Shown: positions 33,502 to 40,539 of the stretch, piece by piece
How positions within the stretch are numbered: the stretch's first letter is position 1
How the letters are laid out: every line of letters begins with the position of its first letter
From: Fibrobacter sp. UWB13
GTDB taxonomy: Bacteria > Fibrobacterota > Fibrobacteria > Fibrobacterales > Fibrobacteraceae
NCBI RefSeq assembly: GCF_900177805.1
Contig: NZ_FXAX01000001.1
Span: 1,860,001 to 1,924,000 of the forward strand
DNA: 64,000 bases
Direction of reading: 5' to 3'
Translations under genes and position numbers: made by a program
Notes under the pieces: generated by a model
Told to the model about the DNA's origin: nothing
What the model saw: the letters and a program-made list of their open reading frames with translations, nothing else
Database searches by the model: none

Positions 33502-34005
33502 TTACTCAAAAAATTTCCTTAAAGTTCTATTGTACTGGATGTAATCTAGCGGATCTTCTTCCACAGGTTTTTCACCAAAGAGCTTGTTCACAATCGAATC
33601 AATCCAATGGATAAAGAAGAAGTGGTGTTTGCCTTCTTTTGCCTGCGGAGCCGCCTTGATATCCAAGGACCACTGCAAAAGCTGTTTCACCGTCGAAGGC
33701 GGCATATGGAACGTTTCGCAGCAAGTCGTCACATAGCCATCAAAACCGTAATGCGGGAGTTTGCCCTTCACAAGCGGTTGACCATGATCGATGCATACCG
33801 GATTTTCGCAGGGCGGGTCCTGCACGTTTTTCTTATTCAAGTCGTTGAGCCACAATTCGCGCGTCTTGTCCGAGAGTCCACCGTAAAAGGCGAACGTCTG
33901 GTTGCACGGGAAATAAATGGAATAACACTTCGGACAAATCCTCAGATCAAGATTGACAATTCTGAGGGACTCGACTTCTGAACCGCAAAAAGAACATTTA
34001 CACAT
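33502..34005 (-). CDS. Zinc-ribbon protein of unknown function
   Basis: 167 aa. The N-terminus has Cys4/Cys7-type pairs: CSFCGSEV and, 18 residues later, CPKCYSIY, a TFIIB/rubredoxin-like zinc ribbon. A second Cys/His group (PPCENPVCIDHG, VTTCCETFH) may bind another metal. The C-terminal part (FIHWIDSIVNKLFGEKP, DYIQYNRTLRKFFE) is helical. No signal peptide, so cytoplasmic. First gene of the operon leading to the two membrane paralogues and the AI-2E-type permease. Function unknown; zinc binding is inferred from Cys spacing. Confidence 0.65.
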   Translation of the reverse strand: MCKCSFCGSEVESLRIVNLDLRICPKCYSIYFPCNQTFAFYGGLSDKTRELWLNDLNKKNVQDPPCENPVCIDHGQPLVKGKLPHYGFDGYVTTCCETFHMPPSTVKQLLQWSLDIKAAPQAKEGKHHFFFIHWIDSIVNKLFGEKPVEEDPLDYIQYNRTLRKFFE

Positions 34006-34024
34006 GTAGATTAATATAGATAAT

Positions 34025-34141
34025 AGACGAAAGACGAAAGACGAAAGACGAGAGAAAATAGTGTTTAGGGGAAAGCTTTCCCCTGGCTCGCACTTTGTTG
34101 CTCACCACCCCTTCAAGCGGGCACATCCCGCAACGCCCTGT
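34025..34141. repeat. Composite intergenic repeat: GACGAAA tandem, GGGG palindrome, CACCCCTTCAA module
   Basis: GACGAAA repeated about four times (34025-34054), then the perfect palindrome GGGGAAAGCTTTCCCC (34068-34083) and CACCCCTTCAAGCGGGC (34106-34122) with CCCGCAACGCC after it. The same order of modules occurs at 57410-57540. A TAGTAACTA-type repeat (34150-34183) follows. Confidence 0.6.
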
Positions 34142-34195
34142 TTTTACATATCACTAGTAACTAGTATCTAGTAACTATTAACTAAATTTACCAGC

Positions 34196-35020
34196 ATGGC
34201 TAAAGTAGTTCAAATTACAGCAGAAAATTTTGAAGAAGAGGTCATCAAGGCCTCTGAAACGCGCGCTGTCGCGATTCTTTTCTCCTCCGCAGAATACCCG
34301 GATTGCGCCCCGTACTCCCAGTTGGCAGGTCAGCTTTCCACAAGCATGGACTTTACGCTCGGCGTCGTAAGCTGCGATGACCGCGAAAACATGCGCCTCA
34401 TCCAGATGTTCCGCGTGCAGTCCGTCCCCGAAATTCACGTGGTCGATAAAGGCCAAATTGCAGACGTCATCCAGGGCGTGCTCCCCGAAGCCGATCTCAA
34501 GAAGCGTCTCGAAAAGTTCTACGTCTCCGAAGAAGCCCGTTTCCAGACGGCTCTTGAAGACGCCATTGCACAAAAGAACTTCGACCAAGCGCTCCCGATG
34601 CTTGACGAAGCTCTCGCCAAGAACCCAAACGACAAGAAGCTCCAGCTCCTGTGGGCAAAGGCAAGTCTTGGTCTCGGCGATACCGCAAAGGCAAAAGACA
34701 TTCTCTCCAAGTTTGTCGAAAGCGACGACCAGTACCGCGAAGCCAAATCGCTCTTGGAACTTCTCGACTTCCACGCCGAAGTCGCCAAGAAAGATGTCCA
34801 AGGTAAAGAAGCCATCGTCTATCACGAAGCTTGCAAGCTCGCCTGCGAAGAAGATTTCGAAAGTGCACTCCAGGCATTCCTGAACTTGTACGTCGAAGCT
34901 CCGGAATGGAACGACGGCGCCGCCAAGAAGGCAATGCTCACGCTCTTCGGCGTTCTCGGTCCGAAGCACGAACTCACCTGGAAGTACCGCGCAAAGCTCA
35001 ACACGATGATGTTTATCTAA
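34196..35020 (+). CDS. CnoX/YbbN-like thioredoxin-fold co-chaperone
   Basis: 274 aa. The N-terminal ~105 residues are a thioredoxin fold (AILFSSAEYPDC, VVSCDDRENMRLIQMFRVQSVPEIHVVDKG) with cis-Pro before EIHV. The CXXC pair is YPDC, so only the second Cys is left; E. coli CnoX likewise lacks the first Cys (SXXC). Residues about 118-274 are TPR repeats ending in KYRAKLNTMMFI, which matches the E. coli CnoX end (YRRQLYALLY). CnoX is a redox-sensitive holdase that hands substrates to DnaK and GroEL. It is a single gene with a strong terminator behind it. Confidence 0.85.
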   Translation: MAKVVQITAENFEEEVIKASETRAVAILFSSAEYPDCAPYSQLAGQLSTSMDFTLGVVSCDDRENMRLIQMFRVQSVPEIHVVDKGQIADVIQGVLPEADLKKRLEKFYVSEEARFQTALEDAIAQKNFDQALPMLDEALAKNPNDKKLQLLWAKASLGLGDTAKAKDILSKFVESDDQYREAKSLLELLDFHAEVAKKDVQGKEAIVYHEACKLACEEDFESALQAFLNLYVEAPEWNDGAAKKAMLTLFGVLGPKHELTWKYRAKLNTMMFI

Positions 35021-35070
35021 AGATAGAAGGGGCTACGCCCCTCTCATGATCTAGTTTGCAGAACTTAAAC

Positions 35071-35101
35071 AAGAAGCGCAGCTCAATGAGCTGCGCTTCT
35101 T
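35071..35101 (+). terminator. Strong terminator after the CnoX gene
   Basis: 14-bp perfect stem AAGAAGCGCAGCTC (35071-35084) / GAGCTGCGCTTCTT (35088-35101) with an AAT loop, then AATTTG. A second palindrome, GGGGCTACGCCCC, lies at 35030-35042. Confidence 0.8.
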
Positions 35102-35183
35102 AATTTGTTGATCCCGTCATCCTCGAACAGTCATCCTGGAGCGTAGCGACGGGAACCATTATTTCTCGCATTTAGCGGTTCTT

Positions 35184-37145
35184 TTATTTGCACTTAGAAT
35201 TAGCAAGGTTCAGCAAGTTCTTGTATGCCGCCATGCACCTTCTGTGGTCCTTAGAACCTTCCTGGTAAGAATAGCATTCGCCAAGCTTATTGTTCGCCAT
35301 GTCACGTTCCTTGCACTTCTTCGGAGCAGCTTCAGGAGCAGGCTGAGCCTTCTTCTGTTGCGGCTGAGCAGCCTGTGCCGGAGCATCATAGGAGTACACA
35401 AAGATTTCAATGCGGTTGTTCTTCATGCGGTTATCCGGAGTTGTATTCGGAACAAGAGGTTCATCGCCGCCCTTGCCCGTCGCAATGATATCCTGTTTCG
35501 AAAGACCTGCCGTCACCAAATAGCTCTTCACTTCTTCGGCACGCTTGAGAGCAAGCACACGGCTTCTTTCCGGGCGATCCAAGTTGTCCGTATGGGAGAC
35601 AATTTCAATCGTCTTGCCGTGATAGTTTCCTAAGTGACTTGCAAGTCTATTCAAGCCATCCGTAGATTCACGAGTGAATCTGGACTGTCCAACACCAAAC
35701 GTCACGCCCTGCAAAATGAACTTTTCAAGGACAGTCTTGTTGGCAGCGTTCTTCGCCGGATTTGCCTGAGCTGTAGGCTTTGCACCAGCCTGAGAAGTCG
35801 TTACCTGCGGCTTCGGAGCACCGTAAGACGAGCCATCCTTCACACAGCGGAGCTTGTTCGTATAAGCATCGCCATGTTTGAAGTACGGAGTACCCTTTTC
35901 GCGGATAGCATTGTACTTCCAGTCCACATAAGTCATTTCATTGCCGTTCTTCGAAGACGTCCAGTAGCCGCGCTTGAAGTCGAAATTCAAGCTGCACGGA
36001 TTTTCCTTAGCATCACGATTTTTTCTTGCACGCTTGTCGTTGGCATGGATGTCAAATTCAGAAGCCTTCGAGAAAAGCTGTTCGTATTCAGCCTGTTCCG
36101 GCACATGCCAGCCACGCGGGCATCCACGGTTAAGGTTTCTCGCTTCCATTTCGTCCAGACGGTCCAGAATCACGTCTTCAGCCATCCAAGTCTGGTCGCC
36201 CACCTTGAGCGTTCTGTAGGTCTTTCCAGAATTGTCCATCACGCTACCCAGACGGTCCTTGCAAGCCGCTTCCCAGTTCTGGATGCAACGCACAGAGTAA
36301 CCATTTGCCTTTCGGCCCTGGAACGAGAACGTTTCGAGATTCTGACCTCTAAAGCTCATCGCATCGGCGCGGTCACTACCCTTGTCATCGCCAAGCCAGA
36401 AGAAGGCGCGGTTGCCAATGTCAATGAAACGTTCGCCATCGACATAGTAGCCACCATCCAAAACTCTAAAACCATTCAGATTAAAGTCCTGGTAGTTGAG
36501 GTCATCGCCCATCGGCAGGCTCCAACCATCGGGGCAAGCCTTCCTTGCAGCATTCCACGTGTAAAGTCTACCGTAAGTTTCGCAATTCTGGGTATTGTTT
36601 TCATAGCAGTAGCTATCCGGCAAACGGAACTTCAAGTTTTCCGCCATCCAGACGCGACCACCAATCTTCACCGTCGTATAGCGTTCGCCATCGCGGTTAT
36701 CGATCAACAAATTTCTCGATTCGTCATACGTCGAAGTATTCTGGTACTTATTCGAAGCATACGTATTCTGCTGAACAGGCTGAGTCGGGCGCAACATCTG
36801 TGCCGCGCGTTCCTCTTCAGAAATACTGCAATCAAATTCCTGCGGAAGCTTTCCGAAATAGTAATTATACCTGTCCGGCGTAATCCAGATTTCACTACTG
36901 CCGACAGAAGAACGCATAAAAGAACGCGGATAATTGACGCATCTGTAAAGCACATTGGCACAACGATCGTCTTTCTTTTCCGTTCTATACGTATCCTCCA
37001 TATCCGGGCAGCGCCAATAGCACGAATTACCGAACATGTCGTCAAAGCTACAAGTAATCACAGTTCTGTCACCAGACTGAGCGGCAAACGCCGATCCAGC
37101 AGCAAGGAAAGTGGTAGCTACAGCTAGAGCGTACTTTTTATTCAT
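35184..37145 (-). CDS. Surface protein with two FISUMP domains fused to an OmpA C-terminal domain
   Basis: 653 aa from ATG 37145 (ACGGAG upstream). Signal peptide ends at GSAFAAQ. Two Fibrobacter succinogenes major paralogous domains (TIGR02145): one around VKIGGRVWMAENLKFRLPDS to SVRCIQN, one around LKVGDQTWMAEDVILDRLDE to KLRCVKDG, each with the ACPDGWSLP or GCPRGWHVP hallmark. The OmpA-like peptidoglycan-binding domain follows: FILQGVTFGVGQSRFT, IEIVSHTDN, LALKRAEEVKSYLV and NNRIEIFVYS. A Pro/Ala/Gln linker and a Cys-rich 45-residue tail end the protein. It should sit in the outer membrane or periplasm, tethering FISUMP units to the wall. Function of FISUMP is unknown. Confidence 0.9.
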   Translation of the reverse strand: MNKKYALAVATTFLAAGSAFAAQSGDRTVITCSFDDMFGNSCYWRCPDMEDTYRTEKKDDRCANVLYRCVNYPRSFMRSSVGSSEIWITPDRYNYYFGKLPQEFDCSISEEERAAQMLRPTQPVQQNTYASNKYQNTSTYDESRNLLIDNRDGERYTTVKIGGRVWMAENLKFRLPDSYCYENNTQNCETYGRLYTWNAARKACPDGWSLPMGDDLNYQDFNLNGFRVLDGGYYVDGERFIDIGNRAFFWLGDDKGSDRADAMSFRGQNLETFSFQGRKANGYSVRCIQNWEAACKDRLGSVMDNSGKTYRTLKVGDQTWMAEDVILDRLDEMEARNLNRGCPRGWHVPEQAEYEQLFSKASEFDIHANDKRARKNRDAKENPCSLNFDFKRGYWTSSKNGNEMTYVDWKYNAIREKGTPYFKHGDAYTNKLRCVKDGSSYGAPKPQVTTSQAGAKPTAQANPAKNAANKTVLEKFILQGVTFGVGQSRFTRESTDGLNRLASHLGNYHGKTIEIVSHTDNLDRPERSRVLALKRAEEVKSYLVTAGLSKQDIIATGKGGDEPLVPNTTPDNRMKNNRIEIFVYSYDAPAQAAQPQQKKAQPAPEAAPKKCKERDMANNKLGECYSYQEGSKDHRRCMAAYKNLLNLANSKCK

Positions 37146-37320
37146 TACAATACTCCGTATTCCAACACAATTCAATGTGTATAATATATGATTAGACCAA
37201 AAATACAAATTTCAATCTATGGTTTTATAAAACAGCACCGCCGTTCGAGCTTTTTTAGTCCAAAAGAGAGGATTTAGAACAACATTTTATTATATTAACT
37301 ATCCAAGCAAAAGGTTTTCT

Positions 37321-37857
37321 ATGAAAAATATCATATCCGTACTTTTACTCATCGCCTCAATCACACTCTTTACGGGCTGCACGGCTTCATACCAAAATGA
37401 GTTCATGAACCAGCCGTCAAAACTCGCCAACACATCGAGCCGAATCCTCTTAATTACTCCAGAAAACGGAACGTACGAAGACATCGAATACCCCACATCC
37501 GGAGACGATGTCATCTTTGCCCTGAAAAAAGAACTGAACCGCTATACACCAGTCATCGGCGTCATTCCCAACCCCATCCCTATCGAAAACCTCGAAGAAC
37601 AAGTTTTAGAACAAACGGACTATATCATATTGCCAAAGATTCTGCACTGGGAAGACCGCGCCACAGGATGGTCGTTCAGACCGGACCGTATCGAGATCCT
37701 ATTCGAGATATACAACAACAAGCGTGAACTCATTGACGCCTACCGAATCAAGGGCAGAAGCGCCTATGTCGTTTGGATTAGCAAGCAGCCAAAATCCCTC
37801 CTCCCCCGCCCCATCCGCACCATGTGCGAAGATCTTTTCGGAAAAATTCAAAATTAA
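37321..37857 (+). CDS. DUF4823-like lipoprotein
   Basis: 178 aa. Signal peptide with lipobox TGC (MKNIISVLLLIASITLFTGC). The mature part (ILLITPENGTYEDIEYPTSG, DYIILPKILHWEDRATGWSFR, YRIKGRSAYVVWIS) resembles DUF4823 lipoproteins, a small alpha/beta domain that often sits in the periplasm. No catalytic residues visible. The gene stands alone between the FISUMP/OmpA gene (divergent) and the carboxyltransferase gene. Function unknown. Confidence 0.7.
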   Translation: MKNIISVLLLIASITLFTGCTASYQNEFMNQPSKLANTSSRILLITPENGTYEDIEYPTSGDDVIFALKKELNRYTPVIGVIPNPIPIENLEEQVLEQTDYIILPKILHWEDRATGWSFRPDRIEILFEIYNNKRELIDAYRIKGRSAYVVWISKQPKSLLPRPIRTMCEDLFGKIQN

Positions 37858-37977
37858 GCTGTAAATTATCCCTCATTTTCCCTCGTCTCTCGTTTCTCTT
37901 CTCTCGTCTTTTCTATTTTTGACCCCGTATTTTATTGTACAGTAAAAACAAGGGATTAAATCCCACAGGAAAACATT

Positions 37978-39555
37978 ATGAAAAAGATTCTGTTCCAAGA
38001 CACCTCGTTCCGTGATGGCTTCCAGTCCATCTTCGGCGCTCGCGTGTTCATGAAGGACTTCATGCCTGCTGTTGAAGCAGCTGTGAAGGCTGGCATCACC
38101 CACTTCGAAGCAGGTGGTGGCGCCCGTTTCCAGGCTCTCTATCAGAACTGCGGTGAAGACGCATTCGACATGATGGACGAATTCCGTCGCGTTGTCGGTC
38201 CGAAGATCCGCCTCCAGACTCTCGCTCGCGGTATCAACGTGGTCGCTCTCGCTCCGCAGCCGCGCGATATGATCAAGCTCCATGCCGACATGTTCAAGAA
38301 GCACGGCATGACCCGTATTCGTAACTTTGACGCTCTCAACGACGTCAACAACCTCATTTACTCCGGTAAGTGCATCACGGACGCAGGACTTGAACACGAA
38401 GTCGTCGTCACCATGATGGAACTTCCTCCGGGATGCGACCTCAACGCCGCCCACAATCCGGAATTCTACGAACGCATCCTCCGCAACATCTTGGACGCCG
38501 GCGTTCCGTTCGCTTCCGTCTGCTTCAAGGACGCTTCCGGTACGACAAACCCGACCAAGGTCTACGAAACGTTCAAGCGCGCTCGTAAGCTCCTCGGCGA
38601 CAAGGTCGAACTCCGCATCCACAGCCATGACACTTGCGGTACTGGTGTGGCTCAGTACAAGGCAGCTATCGAAGGTGGCGCAGATGGCGTCGACCTCGGT
38701 CGCAAGCCGCTTTCTGGCGGTACGGCTCAGCCGGACCTCTTCTCCATGTTCCACGCCCTCAAGGGTACGGATTACAAGCTTGCCCTCGGTGAAGACAGCA
38801 TCGTCGACGATCACATTCCGGAACTCATGGAAGCTAACAACGTCGCTGTTGAATGCCTCAAGGACTACAACTTCCCGCCTGAAGCACGTCAGATCACTAC
38901 CGACGTTATCTTCAGCCCGATGCCGGGTGGCGCTCTCACGGCTAACACGCTCATGATGCGCGAAACCAAGACCTTCCACCTCTTCCCGAAGGTTATCGAA
39001 AACATGAGTGAATGCGTACGCCGCGGTGGCTTCGCTTCCTCTGTGACGCCGGTTTCTCAGTTCTACTTCCAGCAGGCTTACATGAACACCTTGAACCAGG
39101 CTGCCGGTCGCGGTACGTGGTTCAAGATGACCGAAGGCTACGGCAAGATGCTCCTCGGTTACCAGGGTAAGACTCCGTGCGAACCGGATCCGGAACTCGT
39201 GAAGATCGCAGCCGACCAGTTCAACATGAAGCCGTTCAAGGAAGCCTATCCGGGCGTCCAGTGCGCAGAAGAAATTCTTCCGCCGGGCATTCCTGCAGCC
39301 AAGAAGCTCCTCGAAGAAAATGGTCTCCCGGTCAACGACGAAACCATCTTCATCACGGGCTGCCTCCAGACGAAGGCTGGCAACAAGGGTATCGAATTCC
39401 TCAAGGGCAACCGCCACATTGGCGTGCCGAAGAAGGACCCGAATGCCGCTCCGGCTGTCGACACCAAGAACATGAAGGCTGGCGCTGCAAGCACCTACCG
39501 CATTGCCCTTGGCAACCAGAGCTGGGACGTCCAGGTTCAGACCCTCAGCAAGTAA
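37978..39555 (+). CDS. Pyruvate carboxylase subunit B / oxaloacetate decarboxylase alpha-like carboxyltransferase
   Basis: 525 aa. DRE-TIM barrel with the metal and substrate motifs: DTSFRDGFQS (opening), ASVCFKDASGT (active-site Lys), RIHSHDTCGTG (two metal His), GRKPLSGGTAQPDLF, then the C-terminal conserved carboxylase domain (PGGALTANTLMM ...). The end, STYRIALGNQSWDVQVQTLSK, is the beginning of a biotinyl domain without the AMKM Lys, so a separate BCCP is required. It moves CO2 between biotin and pyruvate/oxaloacetate. Direction (decarboxylation with Na+ pumping, or anaplerosis) cannot be told. Strong codon bias suggests high expression. Confidence 0.8.
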   Translation: MKKILFQDTSFRDGFQSIFGARVFMKDFMPAVEAAVKAGITHFEAGGGARFQALYQNCGEDAFDMMDEFRRVVGPKIRLQTLARGINVVALAPQPRDMIKLHADMFKKHGMTRIRNFDALNDVNNLIYSGKCITDAGLEHEVVVTMMELPPGCDLNAAHNPEFYERILRNILDAGVPFASVCFKDASGTTNPTKVYETFKRARKLLGDKVELRIHSHDTCGTGVAQYKAAIEGGADGVDLGRKPLSGGTAQPDLFSMFHALKGTDYKLALGEDSIVDDHIPELMEANNVAVECLKDYNFPPEARQITTDVIFSPMPGGALTANTLMMRETKTFHLFPKVIENMSECVRRGGFASSVTPVSQFYFQQAYMNTLNQAAGRGTWFKMTEGYGKMLLGYQGKTPCEPDPELVKIAADQFNMKPFKEAYPGVQCAEEILPPGIPAAKKLLEENGLPVNDETIFITGCLQTKAGNKGIEFLKGNRHIGVPKKDPNAAPAVDTKNMKAGAASTYRIALGNQSWDVQVQTLSK

Positions 39556-39596
39556 GAGCTTTCGCGAAGTCCTCTGGGCTTCGCTCAAGACTTTAC

Positions 39597-39632
39597 AAAA
39601 AAGACTTCGAGCATCCGCTCGAAGCCTTTTTT
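39597..39632. terminator. Bidirectional terminator
   Basis: AAAAAA-GA, stem CTTCGAGC (39605-39612) / GCTCGAAG (39617-39624) with an ATCC loop, then CC-TTTTTT. Serves the carboxyltransferase gene and probably the converging 39705 gene. Confidence 0.85.
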
Positions 39633-39704
39633 GTACGCTAATCAAACAAGGTTGCAAAGCAAGCCAAATGAAGCTTCACTTCACAATCTGTCAGAAACTA
39701 AATA

Positions 39705-40469
39705 TCAGAAGCTAAACGTCTTGCCGACATTCACACCATAGCCGACCTTTTCCGCTGCAAAGATACCGCCATGGAATCCAGACGGATGGAAGTAATTCAG
39801 CATGAATCCGATGTTCATCGTTTTGAGCCACATGACATCCGTATCAAAAGCGATCACGCCATACTGTCCAAGCCTAGCGCCAATGCGAGCCGAAGAATAA
39901 AGCTTTACGCCAAACCCTTCGTCGTCATTTTCAGCAAGACTCTTCCCAAGATAGTCGCGAACGTCATCAAAGTCGCCACCGCCTTCAAATAGCTGGACAC
40001 CAGCACCAAGTCCCAAAATCACAGGACCTACGTCAAAGTCAGCACCAACAGCGATACGTTCCTGGAAACTCCAGAACGAATACTTTTTCTTTCCTTCTGG
40101 AGTCGCAAGCCATGCCATATAGCCTTCATTGCACTTACCCGCTTCCGAGCAATCGAACGACGCTTTACCACCCTTGCCTCCCAAAGCAGCCTCTACGTAC
40201 AACGGTGTCATAGCACCAAGCAGTCTATAGTTCAATGATGCCGTTCCGCCAGCAGTAAAGCCGTCCTTAACATTACGCCCAGTCATCTTTGCACCGCCAT
40301 ACGCATCAACAGAAAGAGTCATCGGAGAAGATTCTCCATTGACAGCCAAGCGAGGCTGATGAGCCACAATCATCTGCGAGGATCCAATTGAACTCAAATG
40401 CGGATTCAAACAACCGCACAACGACAACGCCGCCGCAGAAAGCATACAGAAAAGAATTGATTTTTTCAT
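39705..40469 (-). CDS. Lipoprotein with a predicted outer-membrane barrel
   Basis: 254 aa from ATG 40469 (GGAG 6 nt upstream). Lipobox SLCGC after MKKSILFCMLSAAALS. The mature part is Gly- and aromatic-rich with alternating strands (LTLSVDAYGGAKMTG, GTASLNYRLLGAMTPLYVEAALG, IAVGADFDVGPVILGLGAGV) and ends in KTFSF, a typical C-terminal Phe. That layout fits a barrel of about eight strands. Both a lipid anchor and a barrel in one protein is unusual. Single gene; function unknown. Confidence 0.65.
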   Translation of the reverse strand: MKKSILFCMLSAAALSLCGCLNPHLSSIGSSQMIVAHQPRLAVNGESSPMTLSVDAYGGAKMTGRNVKDGFTAGGTASLNYRLLGAMTPLYVEAALGGKGGKASFDCSEAGKCNEGYMAWLATPEGKKKYSFWSFQERIAVGADFDVGPVILGLGAGVQLFEGGGDFDDVRDYLGKSLAENDDEGFGVKLYSSARIGARLGQYGVIAFDTDVMWLKTMNIGFMLNYFHPSGFHGGIFAAEKVGYGVNVGKTFSF

Positions 40470-40539
40470 CTTATTCTCCAACTTATTTGTTTTTGCGCCA
40501 AATAATATATCATAATTCATCAAACGCATCAAGAGACCT

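Noticed and set aside
34025-34054. Possible CRISPR-like array (GACGAAA repeats)
   Set aside because: Units are 7-8 bp and contiguous with no spacers; a simple tandem repeat.
37873-39657. Minus-strand frame of 594 codons antisense to the carboxyltransferase
   Set aside because: Same codon-bias shadow effect; the sense frame has full motifs.
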